NCBI GenBank assembly: GCA_021324045.1
Contig: JAJPJV010000020.1
Coordinates: 1 to 38,106, forward strand
DNA length: 38,106 nucleotides
Direction: 5' to 3'
Source of the DNA: Actinomycetota bacterium
GTDB taxonomy: Bacteria > Actinomycetota > Acidimicrobiia > Acidimicrobiales > RAAP-2
Both the position numbers and the translations under genes were made by a program. Of this stretch, positions 7,832 to 18,874 are shown in pieces; position 1 is the first letter of the stretch, and every line of letters starts with the position of its first letter. The notes below the pieces were generated by a model, which saw only the letters and a list, made by a program, of their open reading frames with translations, was not told where the DNA came from and ran no database searches.

Positions 7832-9122
7832 GCGCGCGACCGGGGGCCGGCCGGCGAGGTGGCGGGGGAGGGATCCGAAGGCCGAGGAGCTTCGCCAGCT
7901 CCGGCACGCTGCCCGCGTGCTGCCGCGCCGCCTGCAGCGTCTCGGGTGCATTGGGTACCCCTGCAGGCTTCACGCTGCGCCGGACGGGGGAGGCGAGCAC
8001 TGCCTGAAGCAGGGCCAGCCAACGCTGCGGCTCCACCTCAGCGCTCATGGCGGCTCCCGCATCCGTCGCGAGGCGAACCGCCAGCTCGGCAGGGCAGCGT
8101 GTTCCGGGCTCCGGCGGTCGTCCGGAGATCTCGAGGGCCTCGAGCACCTTGCCGGCATCCAGTGCGGCGTTGATGCGGCGGACCCATTCCTCCCGCAGGG
8201 CACTTACTCGCTGGTCGAGCGCCTCCTGCAGCGCCTTTGCAAGGCTCCGACCCTCCTCGTCGAGGACCACGGTGCGCGACGCCGCAACGATCGAACGCAG
8301 CTCGCGCAGGCGCGTCTCGCGGCCTGCAGCCTGCGCAGTGGTTGCACGGTCCTTCCACGACGCCAGGTTGATCATCGGAAGCAGCTCTTCGGCCATGGCG
8401 ATCAACGGCTCCGCCGCGATCGGTGGTCGCCCGGCACGACGCGCCTCGGCATTTTGCTCGTCGATCGCCGCTCGCACGGCAGGGAGGCCGCCCCGGAGCA
8501 GCTGCTCGGCAATGGGGAGCTGCTCGGGGCGCAGTGCCGCGAGTGCGGCATTCCGATACGTCGTGGAGACGACCGGCTGACGAGCGCGCGTCCCGCCGGG
8601 GCGGCGGGGGAGCCGATTGGCGGCGCCGGCCTCGCCAGCGCCACGCGCGCCGCGCGACGCCCCCTCGCCTGCTGGCCCCCGCGACGGCTCCGCGCCTTGC
8701 TCACCGAGCCTCGCGCGCCGAGCGCGCTCGCCGGGACGCCTCGAACCCTCCGGCGTCCGTTCACGGCGCTCACGTTTGGGGGCAGGTCGCCTCGACTCAC
8801 CTTCACCCTCTCGCCGCTGGCGCCTGCCTCCTCCAGCCAGCACGACCGAGACGCCAGAACGGATACGCGAGGAAGGACCGAGCAGCTCGATCCGCTGCCC
8901 TCGCTCCGCACGCTCGCGCACCACTCCAGGTGTCGCGATGGCCACCACCTCGATGCCGTCGATGCCCGACTCGATCTCGGCGCGAACGATGTCGCCAACG
9001 CGGACGCCCTCAGGCACCAGCTCGGCAGCGACCGTGCCTCGCGGCTGCCGGGCACCGGCTGCCCTCCAGGTCCACAACCCCTCGGTCTGGCTCGTCAGTT
9101 CGATCTCGGTGAAGCGTGGCAT
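7791..9122 (-). CDS. Putative RNA-binding protein: OB-like N-terminus, Arg/Gly-rich linker, helical C-terminus
   Basis: Unrecognised 443-residue protein from ATG 9122. Residues about 1-85 look like a small beta-barrel (GTVAAELVPEGVRVGDIVRAEIE, GIEVVAI), similar to OB or S1-type folds. About 88-185 is very rich in Arg, Gly, Glu and Pro, of the kind often seen in RNA-binding proteins. About 190-420 is helical (LRPEQLPIAEQLLRGGLPAVRAAI). It ends in a Pro/Gly-rich tail. An in-frame start at 9182 exists, but the TAGCGT box at 9133-9138 puts a promoter 10 bases before ATG 9122 with no Shine-Dalgarno, favouring a leaderless start there. The RNA-binding role is inference. Confidence 0.75.
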   Translation of the reverse strand: MPRFTEIELTSQTEGLWTWRAAGARQPRGTVAAELVPEGVRVGDIVRAEIESGIDGIEVVAIATPGVVRERAERGQRIELLGPSSRIRSGVSVVLAGGGRRQRREGEGESRRPAPKRERRERTPEGSRRPGERARRARLGEQGAEPSRGPAGEGASRGARGAGEAGAANRLPRRPGGTRARQPVVSTTYRNAALAALRPEQLPIAEQLLRGGLPAVRAAIDEQNAEARRAGRPPIAAEPLIAMAEELLPMINLASWKDRATTAQAAGRETRLRELRSIVAASRTVVLDEEGRSLAKALQEALDQRVSALREEWVRRINAALDAGKVLEALEISGRPPEPGTRCPAELAVRLATDAGAAMSAEVEPQRWLALLQAVLASPVRRSVKPAGVPNAPETLQAARQHAGSVPELAKLLGLRIPPPPPRRPAPGRALIAAGGGGSTGGS

Positions 9123-9132
9123 GCAGTTGGCC

Positions 9133-9138
9133 ACGCTA
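9133..9138 (-). promoter_or_regulatory. -10 box TAGCGT of the OB/RG-rich gene (leaderless)
   Basis: Read on the minus strand, TAGCGT ends 10 bases before ATG 9122. It lies just inside the short gap after the DUF72 stop at 9157. Confidence 0.4.
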
Positions 9139-9156
9139 CCGCGACCTGACGAGGCA

Positions 9157-10095
9157 TTAGGAATCCACCGGGCCTGGCCCAACCGTTCGCTCTGTCATAT
9201 TGAGCGGCGTCTCGTGTGCTCCGGGTACTCGTGAATGCGACCGCCCCACGCGCTCAAGAGCTGCCGCGAACAGTCGAGCGTCTCGCGGCGCACAACTTCG
9301 CCCGTCGTTGTTGAAGAACACGAACACGTCGGCATCCTCGGGCCACAGATCCACGATGCGCTCTGCCCACTCGTCGAGCGCGCGCCGCTCGTAGCAGGGG
9401 ACCGGGATTCCCTTACCTTCGTGGAAGCGGAGATAACCCCACTCAGCGGTCCGCCAGAGCGGCGTGCGAGGCCCGCCCAGATCCGTCAGGCACAGCGCCG
9501 CGTCATAACGCTCGAGGACCGCGCGAACCGGCCCCTCGAACCAGGACGCGTGCCGCGGCTCGAGCGCCACGCGCACCGTCGAGGGGAACGCGCGCAACAC
9601 GGCCTCGAGACGCTCTGTCGCGACCGGCAACGTCGCAGGCAACTGCACCAGGATCGGACCGAGCTTGCCCCCGAGGTGCTCCGCTCGCTCCAGCAGCCGA
9701 TGGACGGGCTCCTGCGGCTCGCTCAGGCGCCGGACGTGGGTCACGTACCGGCTCGCCTTCAACGCGAACACGAAGTCCTCTGGGGTGGAGGCGGCCCAAC
9801 GCTCGAACGTTGCTGCCTCGGGCAACCGATAGAACGCGTTGTTCACCTCGACCGTGGCAAAGCGCGTGCCATAGACCTCAAGCCAGCGGCCAAGCGGGAG
9901 CTCGCGTGGATAGAACGCGCCCTTCCAATGCCGGTACTGCCAGCCGGAGGTCCCAATCCACACGCCGATGCCCCCATCCTTGCCCACGGCACCATGGCTT
10001 TGGGCGACGCTGGCGAACGCATCGCCGAGCGATGCCAACGCCGCCTCAGCCTCCGCGGCAGCGCATCGTGTACGGGAGGCATTTGGCAACTCCAC
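9157..10095 (-). CDS. DUF72 (YecE-like) TIM-barrel protein
   Basis: Family of unknown function with a TIM-barrel fold. Typical signatures are VWIGTSGWQYRHWKGAFYP (about residues 45-63), FATVEVNNAFYRLP, FALKASRYVTHVRRL, LGPILVQLPAT, VALEPRHASWF, and WGYLRFHEGKG followed by DVFVFFNNDGRSCAPRDA. The roughly 310 residues are somewhat long because of an N-terminal extension of about 40. The GTG start at 10095 is weakly supported by a TAGGCG box 8 bases upstream. A later in-frame start near the first beta strand is possible. Related proteins are often found near DNA-repair or RNA-processing genes, but nothing here fixes the role. Confidence 0.9.
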   Translation of the reverse strand: MELPNASRTRCAAAEAEAALASLGDAFASVAQSHGAVGKDGGIGVWIGTSGWQYRHWKGAFYPRELPLGRWLEVYGTRFATVEVNNAFYRLPEAATFERWAASTPEDFVFALKASRYVTHVRRLSEPQEPVHRLLERAEHLGGKLGPILVQLPATLPVATERLEAVLRAFPSTVRVALEPRHASWFEGPVRAVLERYDAALCLTDLGGPRTPLWRTAEWGYLRFHEGKGIPVPCYERRALDEWAERIVDLWPEDADVFVFFNNDGRSCAPRDARLFAAALERVGRSHSRVPGAHETPLNMTERTVGPGPVDS

Positions 10096-10376
10096 CCGCC
10101 GGCCGCCTACCGAATCTCAGCGTCGCCGGTCCTCAGGATCCTCTGGGGGACGCCATGTCCCCGACAGTGGGCTGCAGCTGATCCTGGGCAGGACTCCAGC
10201 TCGAGGGGCGCATCATCAGAGCCCCAACCGCTCAGCAATCCGACTCCGTAAAACCGGAATTCCGCACCGCCACAGCGCATTCGCGACGACGCAGCCGAAC
10301 GCCGCAGCTAAGTACGCCGGGGAATCGAACGGACCCAGGAAGCTCGTGCTTCGCGGTCCTGACCTCCTTTCCGCCG
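10096..10376. other. Gene-free stretch between DUF72 and the class II aldolase gene
   Basis: About 280 bases with no credible gene. A plus-strand open frame crosses it but has no homology I recognise and runs antisense into DUF72. A GGGGAATCGAACGGAC segment (about 10318-10333) looks at first like a tRNA T-arm on the minus strand, but the stems do not pair. Base composition is less GC-rich than the surroundings. Confidence 0.4.
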
Positions 10377-10390
10377 ATAATGTTCATTAT
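10377..10390. promoter_or_regulatory. 14-bp palindromic operator candidate ATAATG-TT-CATTAT
   Basis: A perfect inverted repeat with a 2-base centre in an unusually AT-rich pocket of otherwise GC-rich DNA, about 110 bases before the start of the class II aldolase-family gene. Both arms contain -10-like sequences. A repressor or activator of that gene could bind here. The regulator is not visible next to it. Confidence 0.4.
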
Positions 10391-10499
10391 GTCAAGTTAT
10401 GAGGGACCCGGGTTATGCGTGGAGCCGGACCACCTCGACGCCACGAGCCGTCATAAGATCGGTGACGACGGCATCGGCAGCCAACCCGCTGGAGGCGCC

Positions 10500-11264
10500 A
10501 TGAGAGCGGTGCTTTCCCTTCCCCCGACCGGACGCTACGAGGACGTGGAGGTGGAACGCCTGCATCGCAAGCAACGCTTGACTGCAGCGCTCCGGCTGTT
10601 CGCGCTGTTCGGCTTCGACGAGGGCGTTGCCGGGCACTTCAGCGCCCGCGACCCTGAGCATGCCGAGACGTTCTGGGTCAACCCGTTCGGCCGTTACTTC
10701 GGTCACGTCCGCGTCTCGGACCTCATCAGGGTCGACGCCAGTGGTGCCGTGGTCGAAGGAAGCGGCGCCGTCAACGTGGCGGCCTTCGTGATCCACTCAC
10801 AGGTCCACGCCGCGCGGCCCGACGTCGTCGCCGCCGCCCACGCCCATTCGGTCCATGGCAAGGCGTGGTCTGCCCTCGGTCAGCTGCTGGAACCGATTAC
10901 CCAGGATGCATGCGCCTTCTACGAGGACCATTCGTTGTTCGACGATTACACCGGCGTGGTGCTCGACGTCGAGGAGGGCAAGCGCATTGCGCACGCGCTC
11001 GGCTCCCACAAGGCGCTGATCCTGCGCAACCACGGCCTTTTGACCGTTGGCCAGACCGTCGACGAGGCGGCGTGGTGGTTCATCACGATGGAGCGGACGT
11101 GCCATGCGCAGCTGCTGGCGAGCGCTGCAGGTCCACGTGTGTTGATCGATCCCGAGGCCGCGCGTCTCACCCGCGATCAGGTCGGTTCACACGTGGCTGG
11201 CTGCCTGAGCTTCCAACCGCTCTTCGATCGCATCGTCACGGACCAGCCGGACCTCCTCGACTGA
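10500..11264 (+). CDS. Class II aldolase/adducin family protein
   Basis: Zn-dependent fold shared by fuculose- and ribulose-phosphate aldolases and by adducins. The 254-residue protein shows GVAGHFSARDPEHAETFWVNPFG (about 42-64), the metal-binding HAHSVHGKAWS (HxH, about 117-119), and the downstream metal ligand in ILRNHGLLTVG (about 177-187). The substrate cannot be assigned; the family includes sugar-phosphate aldolases and decarboxylases. ATG 10500 is chosen because GGAGG lies at 10491-10495. In-frame ATGs at 10380 and 10389 lie within the palindromic operator candidate and are unlikely. The gene ends in a hairpin shared with the convergent membrane-protein gene. Confidence 0.88.
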   Translation: MRAVLSLPPTGRYEDVEVERLHRKQRLTAALRLFALFGFDEGVAGHFSARDPEHAETFWVNPFGRYFGHVRVSDLIRVDASGAVVEGSGAVNVAAFVIHSQVHAARPDVVAAAHAHSVHGKAWSALGQLLEPITQDACAFYEDHSLFDDYTGVVLDVEEGKRIAHALGSHKALILRNHGLLTVGQTVDEAAWWFITMERTCHAQLLASAAGPRVLIDPEAARLTRDQVGSHVAGCLSFQPLFDRIVTDQPDLLD

Positions 11265-11289
11265 ACGACCGGTTCGCGCCGGCGTTCAG
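11261..11289. terminator. Bidirectional hairpin containing both convergent stop codons
   Basis: CTGAACG-A-CCGG pairs with CCGG-CGTTCAG around a TTCGCG loop: 11 base pairs with one bulged A. The TGA of the aldolase-family gene (11262-11264) pairs with the TGA of the facing membrane-protein gene (11286-11288 on the minus strand). There is no U tract on either side. Confidence 0.6.
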
Positions 11290-11855
11290 TCCCGTTCGGC
11301 AGGTAGTGGGTTGTACAGGAGGCCGAGGGCGATGCCGAACGCGAGGTGCCACAGGTAGAGCGCGAAGGGGACCTTCCATCCCAGGCCAGTGGCGAAGAGC
11401 CCGACGCCACGGTGGGGGAAGTACACATAGGGCACCATGAAGCCAACGGCTGCCGTTGCAAGTACGAGGCTGAAGGCGACGCACTTGATCATCGTGGTGA
11501 GCGGCGACACGGACCGCCCCAGGTACGGGAACACCACGAGTGCGAAGATCACGACGAAGACCAGGCCGGTGATCCCGTGGACGAAGATCCCCAACACGAA
11601 CTGCGCCGTCGGGGTTGCGCCGGGAGCAAGGATCGAGCCGTTGATCCGCGGCCAGTTGATTTGGGGGAGACCGATACCGGCGAACCAGAAGCCCACGATC
11701 GTGGCGATCCAGGTCGCGATGAAGCCTGCGACCAATGCCCCGCCGACGGGGTGGTCCCGCACCCAGCTTCGCCACCGCACCACCGCAGGTGGTGCAGGCC
11801 TCCGAAGCGCCGCATCGGCGACAGTTGCCAGACCCGCGTCATCAGCAGTTGCCAT
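11286..11855 (-). CDS. Small integral membrane protein, unknown function
   Basis: Protein of 189 residues with about four hydrophobic helices: GGALVAGFIATWIATIVGFWFAG, FVLGIFVHGITGLVFVVIFALVVF, MIKCVAFSLVLATAAVGFMVPYVYF and VPFALYLWHLAFGIALGLLYN (segments near residues 37-60, 90-115, 122-147, 163-183). The His and Trp residues in the last helices are notable, but I recognise no family. Start ATG 11855 has a strong AGGAGGGGG just upstream. A promoter TTGACT-17-CACACT lies ahead of it. Function not assigned. Confidence 0.8.
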   Translation of the reverse strand: MATADDAGLATVADAALRRPAPPAVVRWRSWVRDHPVGGALVAGFIATWIATIVGFWFAGIGLPQINWPRINGSILAPGATPTAQFVLGIFVHGITGLVFVVIFALVVFPYLGRSVSPLTTMIKCVAFSLVLATAAVGFMVPYVYFPHRGVGLFATGLGWKVPFALYLWHLAFGIALGLLYNPLPAERD

Positions 11856-11919
11856 CTCCCCCTCCTTGTCGGGTCAGCTCGGGTGCAGGCGCCGTTGCAA
11901 TCGTCGACCTGCTCGCCAC

Positions 11920-11948
11920 AGTGTGAACCGAGAACCCCAAAGAGTCAA
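11920..11948 (-). promoter_or_regulatory. Promoter TTGACT-N17-CACACT of the membrane-protein gene
   Basis: On the minus strand, TTGACT (11943-11948) and CACACT (11920-11925) are separated by exactly 17 bases. The -35 overlaps the stop of the upstream gene. The predicted transcript starts near 11913, giving a leader of about 55 bases that ends in the strong AGGAGGGGG ribosome-binding site. Confidence 0.5.
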
Positions 11949-12415
11949 CTGAGCACCATTGTTCGCCGCTCGCCGTCTCCCCATGCCCGGGCAACGGACC
12001 AGGCTTTCGACGTGCCAGGCGTCTCGAGGAATCGCCGCGGGTCGATCCCGTTGCGCAGGAGCACGGCCACGAACTCCCGCTGGTAGACGACGAGCAGCCG
12101 TACTGTTGGATGGAGCTCGCGCAAGCGGCGGATCTTCGCGTTCTTCCGTGTCACCAGGCGTTGCTCGGCGATGGTCAGCTCGATGAACCAGCCCTGCTCC
12201 GGAAGCCAGAAGTCCGGACGGAACCCGGACACCGGCGTTCCCTGATCATCCCAGAAGAGCGTGAATTCGACCGGCTCGTACTCCCAGGGGATCTCGTGAA
12301 GGTCGAGAAGGGCGGCGAACACCCGCTCGGAAGGATGCGCGAACCGGACCTGGGCCGCCGGCAAGGTCGCCGGGTGCTGCGGACGGAACTCCCCTGCGTG
12401 CAGCGACAGGCTCAC
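11945..12415 (-). CDS. PD-(D/E)XK nuclease-like protein, unknown function
   Basis: Protein of 156 residues starting at ATG 12415, which overlaps the MerR stop by 4 bases (ATGA), so the two are translationally coupled. The order of residues fits a restriction-endonuclease-like core: an early helix with Glu30 (PSERVFAALLD), GFRPDFWLP with Asp68, the strand WFIELT with Glu79, then a Lys-rich helix TRKNAKIRRLREL (Lys91, Lys94) and the strand VRLLVVYQREF. The usual Lys of the ExK element is Thr81, so activity is uncertain, although migrated Lys residues occur in this fold. The fold call is inference from pattern only; no named family was recognised. Confidence 0.7.
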   Translation of the reverse strand: MSLSLHAGEFRPQHPATLPAAQVRFAHPSERVFAALLDLHEIPWEYEPVEFTLFWDDQGTPVSGFRPDFWLPEQGWFIELTIAEQRLVTRKNAKIRRLRELHPTVRLLVVYQREFVAVLLRNGIDPRRFLETPGTSKAWSVARAWGDGERRTMVLS

Positions 12416-12945
12416 CCCCCGGCGGCCCGGGCCGGCTTGCTCGAACGACCGGCACGCTCGGTCCCGGCCGGAGCACTGGGCCGCCTGATGCGGACGATGT
12501 CCGCTTCGAGCTCGTCCACGACCCCTGACAGCGGGACGACGTTGAAGACGCCCTGCCCGCCGGCCAGCAAGTCCACGAGCTCGTCGCCAGTTCGTGCCAG
12601 CACACTGGTCGCGCCGTTGAGCACGAGATTGGCCGACGACAGCTCCGCGCCGAGCTCCTCGCGGAGGCAGCCCACCGCTCGCCGGGCCGAACGAAGGGAC
12701 ACCCCGGCGTCGAGGAGCCGCTTGATGACCTTGAGCTCCAGGACGTCGCGATAGGAGTACCGCCGCTTGGTCCCGCTCCCGCGCGCCTCGGCCAGCGAGG
12801 GTCGAAGCAGCCCCGTACGGGCCCAGTAGTCGAGCTGCCGATACGAAATGCCGACGAGTTGGCAGACCTGAGGCCCACCGAAGCCGCCAAGATCGTCATA
12901 CGCCGGGCGCGCCGCGCGCGCCGACTCCACCTTGCCCTGCGACAC
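12412..12945 (-). CDS. MerR-family transcriptional regulator (Rv1830-like)
   Basis: DNA-binding regulator with an N-terminal winged helix: QVCQLVGISYRQLDYWARTGLLRPS (about residues 26-50), GSGTKRRYSYRDVLELKVIKRLLDAGVSLRSARRAV, then a C-terminal domain with GGQGVFNVVPLSGVVDEL. The sequence pattern resembles mycobacterial Rv1830, a MerR-type protein encoded near garA. Here it lies about 9 kb from the garA cluster. Start GTG 12945 has GAGGGAGG about 6 bases upstream; the longer frame to 13002 has none. The C-terminal tail is Ala/Arg-rich. It is coupled to the downstream nuclease-like gene by a 4-base overlap. Confidence 0.88.
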   Translation of the reverse strand: MSQGKVESARAARPAYDDLGGFGGPQVCQLVGISYRQLDYWARTGLLRPSLAEARGSGTKRRYSYRDVLELKVIKRLLDAGVSLRSARRAVGCLREELGAELSSANLVLNGATSVLARTGDELVDLLAGGQGVFNVVPLSGVVDELEADIVRIRRPSAPAGTERAGRSSKPARAAGG

Positions 12946-12978
12946 GGATCCTCCCTCTGTCGCACTCCTCCAGCTCCG

Positions 12979-12984
12979 ACTGTA
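12979..12984 (-). promoter_or_regulatory. Putative -10 box TACAGT of the MerR gene
   Basis: On the minus strand, TACAGT lies 33 bases before GTG 12945, giving a leader of about 27 bases that carries the GAGGGAGG ribosome-binding site. The -35 is unclear. Confidence 0.35.
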
Positions 12985-13156
12985 GCCGGCCGGAAACGAC
13001 ATCTGGGTAACTCAGTGGCTGGGCCACCCAGTGGCCGCCAGCCGATCCCTGCGGGACACCTTCGATCCAAGGGACCACCGTGGCGCCGCGCGCACCGCGG
13101 ACCTGAGCGTCGCCGAGCGCCCGTGACGCCTCCGCGCGCGAGGGCCCGAGCGGTTT

Positions 13157-15776
<2,620 letters not shown>

Positions 15777-15780
<4 letters not shown>

Positions 15781-18152
15781 TCCGGCATCCCTCGTTCAAG
15801 ACCGAGCCGTGGTGCGTTCGCGAGGCCCCCTTGGACCTCGACGTCCTCGCCCAGAGCGAATCGTTGTTCGCCCTGTCCAACGGCCACCTGGGGATGCGCG
15901 GCAACCTCGACGAGGGTGAGCCCCACGGGCTCCCGGGCACCTACCTCAACTCGGTCTACGAACTGCGCCCCCTCCCCTCCGCCGAGCCGGCGTACGGGTC
16001 TCCCGAGGTTGGCCAAACGATCATCAACGTCACCAACGGAAAGATCATCCGTCTCCTCGTCGACGACGAGCTCTTCGACGTGCGCCAAGGCGAACTGATC
16101 TCTCACGAGCGCCTCCTCGATCTGCGCACCGGCCTCTTACATCGTTCGGTGGAGTGGCGCAGCCCGGCCGGCGGGCACGTGGCCCTGCGCTCGACCAGGC
16201 TCGTCTCGCTGACCCAGCGGGCGGTCGCGGCCATCAGCTGGGAGGTCACCGCGGTGGGCCGCTCGGTGGGGATCGTCGTCGAGTCCGAGCTCGTCGCCAA
16301 CGAGGAGCTCCCACCCGCGGATCCCGACCCCCGGAGCGCTCCCATGTTGGCCAACGTGCTCGACGCGCTCGAACACCGAGCCGGCCCCGACGGGGAGGCC
16401 CTCTTGATGCACACGGTCCGCCGCAGCGGCATCCGTCTCGGTGCCGCGATGGTCCACGACGTCGAGGCACCCCAGCCCCCGGTCTTCCGCCTCGAAACCA
16501 GCGACGACGTCGCCCAGGCCACGATCATCAGCCGCCTCGATCCCGGCCAGACCCTTCGCGTGGTGAAGTACCTCGCCTATGGCTGGTCGACCGAGCTGTC
16601 CCAACCGGCTCTCCGTGACCAGGTCCACGGTGCGCTCGCCCTCGCTCGCCACACCGGTTGGCACCAACTCTGTGACGACCAGCGCCGATCCCTGGATGCA
16701 TTCTGGTCGCACGCAGACGTCTCGGTCGCCGGCGACGCCGAGGTGCAACAGGCGGTGCGGCTCTCGCTTTTCCATCTGCTGCAGGCCGCGGTGCGGGCCG
16801 AGGGCCAACCCATTCCCGCCAAGGGCCTCACCGGACCCGGCTACGAGGGACACACCTTCTGGGACACCGAGGTCTACGTGCTCCCGGTCCTCACCTCGAC
16901 CTTCCCCCAGCCGGTGCGGGACGCCCTGGAGTGGCGGAAGAGCACCCTGCCTACGGCACGGGCGCGCGCGTCGCTCCTCGGCCTCGCCGGAGCGGCCTTC
17001 CCGTGGCGCACCATCGCCGGCCAGGAAAGCTCGGGCTACTGGCCGGCTGGCACCGCAGCCTTCCACGTCAACGCCGGGATCGCGCTCAGCGCGGTGCGCT
17101 ACGTCCGGGCAACCGGTGACATGGACTTCGAGCGCAAGGTCGGCCTCGAGCTGCTCGTCGAGACCGCCCGAATGTGGCGCTCCCTCGGTCACCACGACAA
17201 GAACGGACGATTCCGCATCGACGGCGTCACCGGGCCTGACGAGTACGGAGCGATCGCCGACAACAACCTCTACACGAACCTGATGGCCCAACAGAACCTG
17301 CGCCAGGCGGCTGAAGCGGTCGGGCGCCATCCTGGGTGGGCCGCAGCCCTGCACGTGACCAACGAGGAGACCGCCGCGTGGCTCGACGCGGCGCGGGCCA
17401 TGGTGATCCCCTACGACGAGACCCTGGAGATCCATCTCCAGTCGGAGGGGTATACCGAGCACGCGGTCTGGGACTTCGAGCACACCAAGCCCGAGCAGTA
17501 CCCGCTGTTCCTCCACTTCCCCTACTTCGACCTCTACCGCAAGCAGGTCGTCAAGCAAGCCGATCTGGTCCTCGCCATGTACCAGGTCAGTGATGCGTTC
17601 ACCGAGGAGCAGAAGGCCCGCAACTTCGACTACTACGAGCGGCTCAACGTACGAGACTCCTCGTTGTCCGCCAGTGCCCAAGGGATCATCGCCGCCGAGC
17701 TCGGCCACCTCGACCTGGCCTACGCATACCTCTACGAGTCGGCCATGATCGACCTCGCCGACGTCCAGCACGACACGCGAAACGGGTTGCATCTGGCTGC
17801 ACTGGCGGGATCATGGATGATCCTCGTCGCCGGCTTCGGGGGGTTGCGCCTCGAGTCCGAGGTCTTGTCCTTCGCTCCACGGCTCCCGCCGGCGCTCAGC
17901 GCGCTGACCTTCAACCTCCTCCACCGCGGCCGGCACCTGCGCGTCACGGTGCTTTCGACCTCGGCCCGTTACGAGCTCGTCGACGGCGACCCACTTGCCC
18001 TCCGCCACCACGGAACGCCCACCGAGGTTTTTCGCGAGCGTCCGGTCGAGCTCCCCACTCCCCCGGCCCCCCAACGGCCACGGCCCACCCAGCCCCCTGG
18101 ACGGGCACCGGCGGTGCCCCGAAGCGGGCACGCGGGGTGGGGCGGGGACTGA
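15777..18152 (+). CDS. Glycoside hydrolase family 65 phosphorylase (maltose/trehalose/kojibiose type)
   Basis: Inverting phosphorolysis of an alpha-linked glucose disaccharide, giving glucose plus beta-glucose 1-phosphate. The 791-residue protein has the GH65 plan: an N-terminal beta-sandwich (opening WCVREAPLDLDVLAQSESLFALSNGHLGMRG), a linker, then the helical barrel with HTFWDTEVYVLPVL (about 360) and the catalytic acid Glu489 in VTGPDEYG, followed by NNLYTNLMAQ. The phosphate-site region is QVVKQADLVLAMY. The last 35 residues are a Pro/Arg tail outside the fold. Which disaccharide is used (maltose, trehalose, kojibiose or nigerose) cannot be told from motifs. ATGA overlap with pgmB shows the pathway unit. 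Confidence 0.93.
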
Positions 18153-18196
18153 GCCAAGGGCGTGGCGCGAGCACTGCACATGCGCCAGGGACGAGA

Positions 18197-18874
18197 ATGG
18201 CCACGATGAGCACCGTGACTGGCGAGGACGCCACGCTCGGGGGATCCCCGATTGGCCACGACGGCAACCCTCTCCCCCCGCCGCGGCGGAACACGAGCCT
18301 TCGGCCGGCCTTGGTCGTCGCCGGGATCGCCGTCGTGCTGCTGATCCTCTTCGGCGTGGGCTCTGCCCTCTCCGGCGGGGGCGGATCGACCCCCCCACGC
18401 TCGACGGTCCACTTGGGGCCGGTCACGGGCACCTCGCTGCGGGCGGTCGCCGCCACCCGTGCGCTCGCGCCGATCGAGCAGGCCGGCGAGCCCCCGGCCA
18501 ACGTCGTCGCGGCCATCGTCATCCCCCAGGGGGCGACGCGCGTCGGCGTGGCCAACAACAGCCTGAGCGCCGGCGACTTCGACGAACAGGTCACGTTCTC
18601 GGTTCACGCCTCGGAGGCCAGCGTCTTTGCCTTCTACCGCACCGAGATGCGCAGCGCCGGCTGGCACATCGAAAGCAGCGGTCCCTCCGCCCAGCAGCCC
18701 GGCCTCGAGGTCCTCGGTCAGCTCGCGGGCAGCGACGGCTTCTACTGGGAGATGGGGGCGCTCGTCTCGCCTTCGACCTTCGTGGGCACCAGTTCGGTCA
18801 GGGCTCCGGGCGCCAGTGACGACCTGACCCGGTTCACGATCCGGGTCTTCCAGGCCTCGAGCGACGCCGCCTGA
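18197..18874 (+). CDS. Membrane-anchored extracytoplasmic protein, unknown
   Basis: Protein of 225 residues: a cytoplasmic head of about 35 (Pro/Arg-rich), one membrane helix (PALVVAGIAVVLLILFGVGSAL), a Gly/Ser/Pro linker, then an extracytoplasmic domain from about residue 75. The later part, FDEQVTFSVHASEASVFAFYRTEMRSAGWHI, has the alternation of strands and a helix ending in a GW turn seen in small secreted domains. I know no name for it. AGGGACGAG precedes ATG 18197; ATG 18206 is an alternative. Its last 133 bases also code, antisense, for the end of the GT87-like protein. It begins 44 bases after the GH65 gene and may be in that transcript. Confidence 0.7.
   Translation: MATMSTVTGEDATLGGSPIGHDGNPLPPPRRNTSLRPALVVAGIAVVLLILFGVGSALSGGGGSTPPRSTVHLGPVTGTSLRAVAATRALAPIEQAGEPPANVVAAIVIPQGATRVGVANNSLSAGDFDEQVTFSVHASEASVFAFYRTEMRSAGWHIESSGPSAQQPGLEVLGQLAGSDGFYWEMGALVSPSTFVGTSSVRAPGASDDLTRFTIRVFQASSDAA

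Noticed and set aside
9235-10251. Long plus-strand open frame over DUF72
   Set aside because: It is the antisense of the clear DUF72 gene and shows only Arg/His-rich low complexity.
10318-10333. tRNA T-arm-like GGGGAATCGAACGGAC (minus strand)
   Set aside because: The flanking bases do not form a T-stem, and no acceptor, D or anticodon arms fit, so no tRNA is called.
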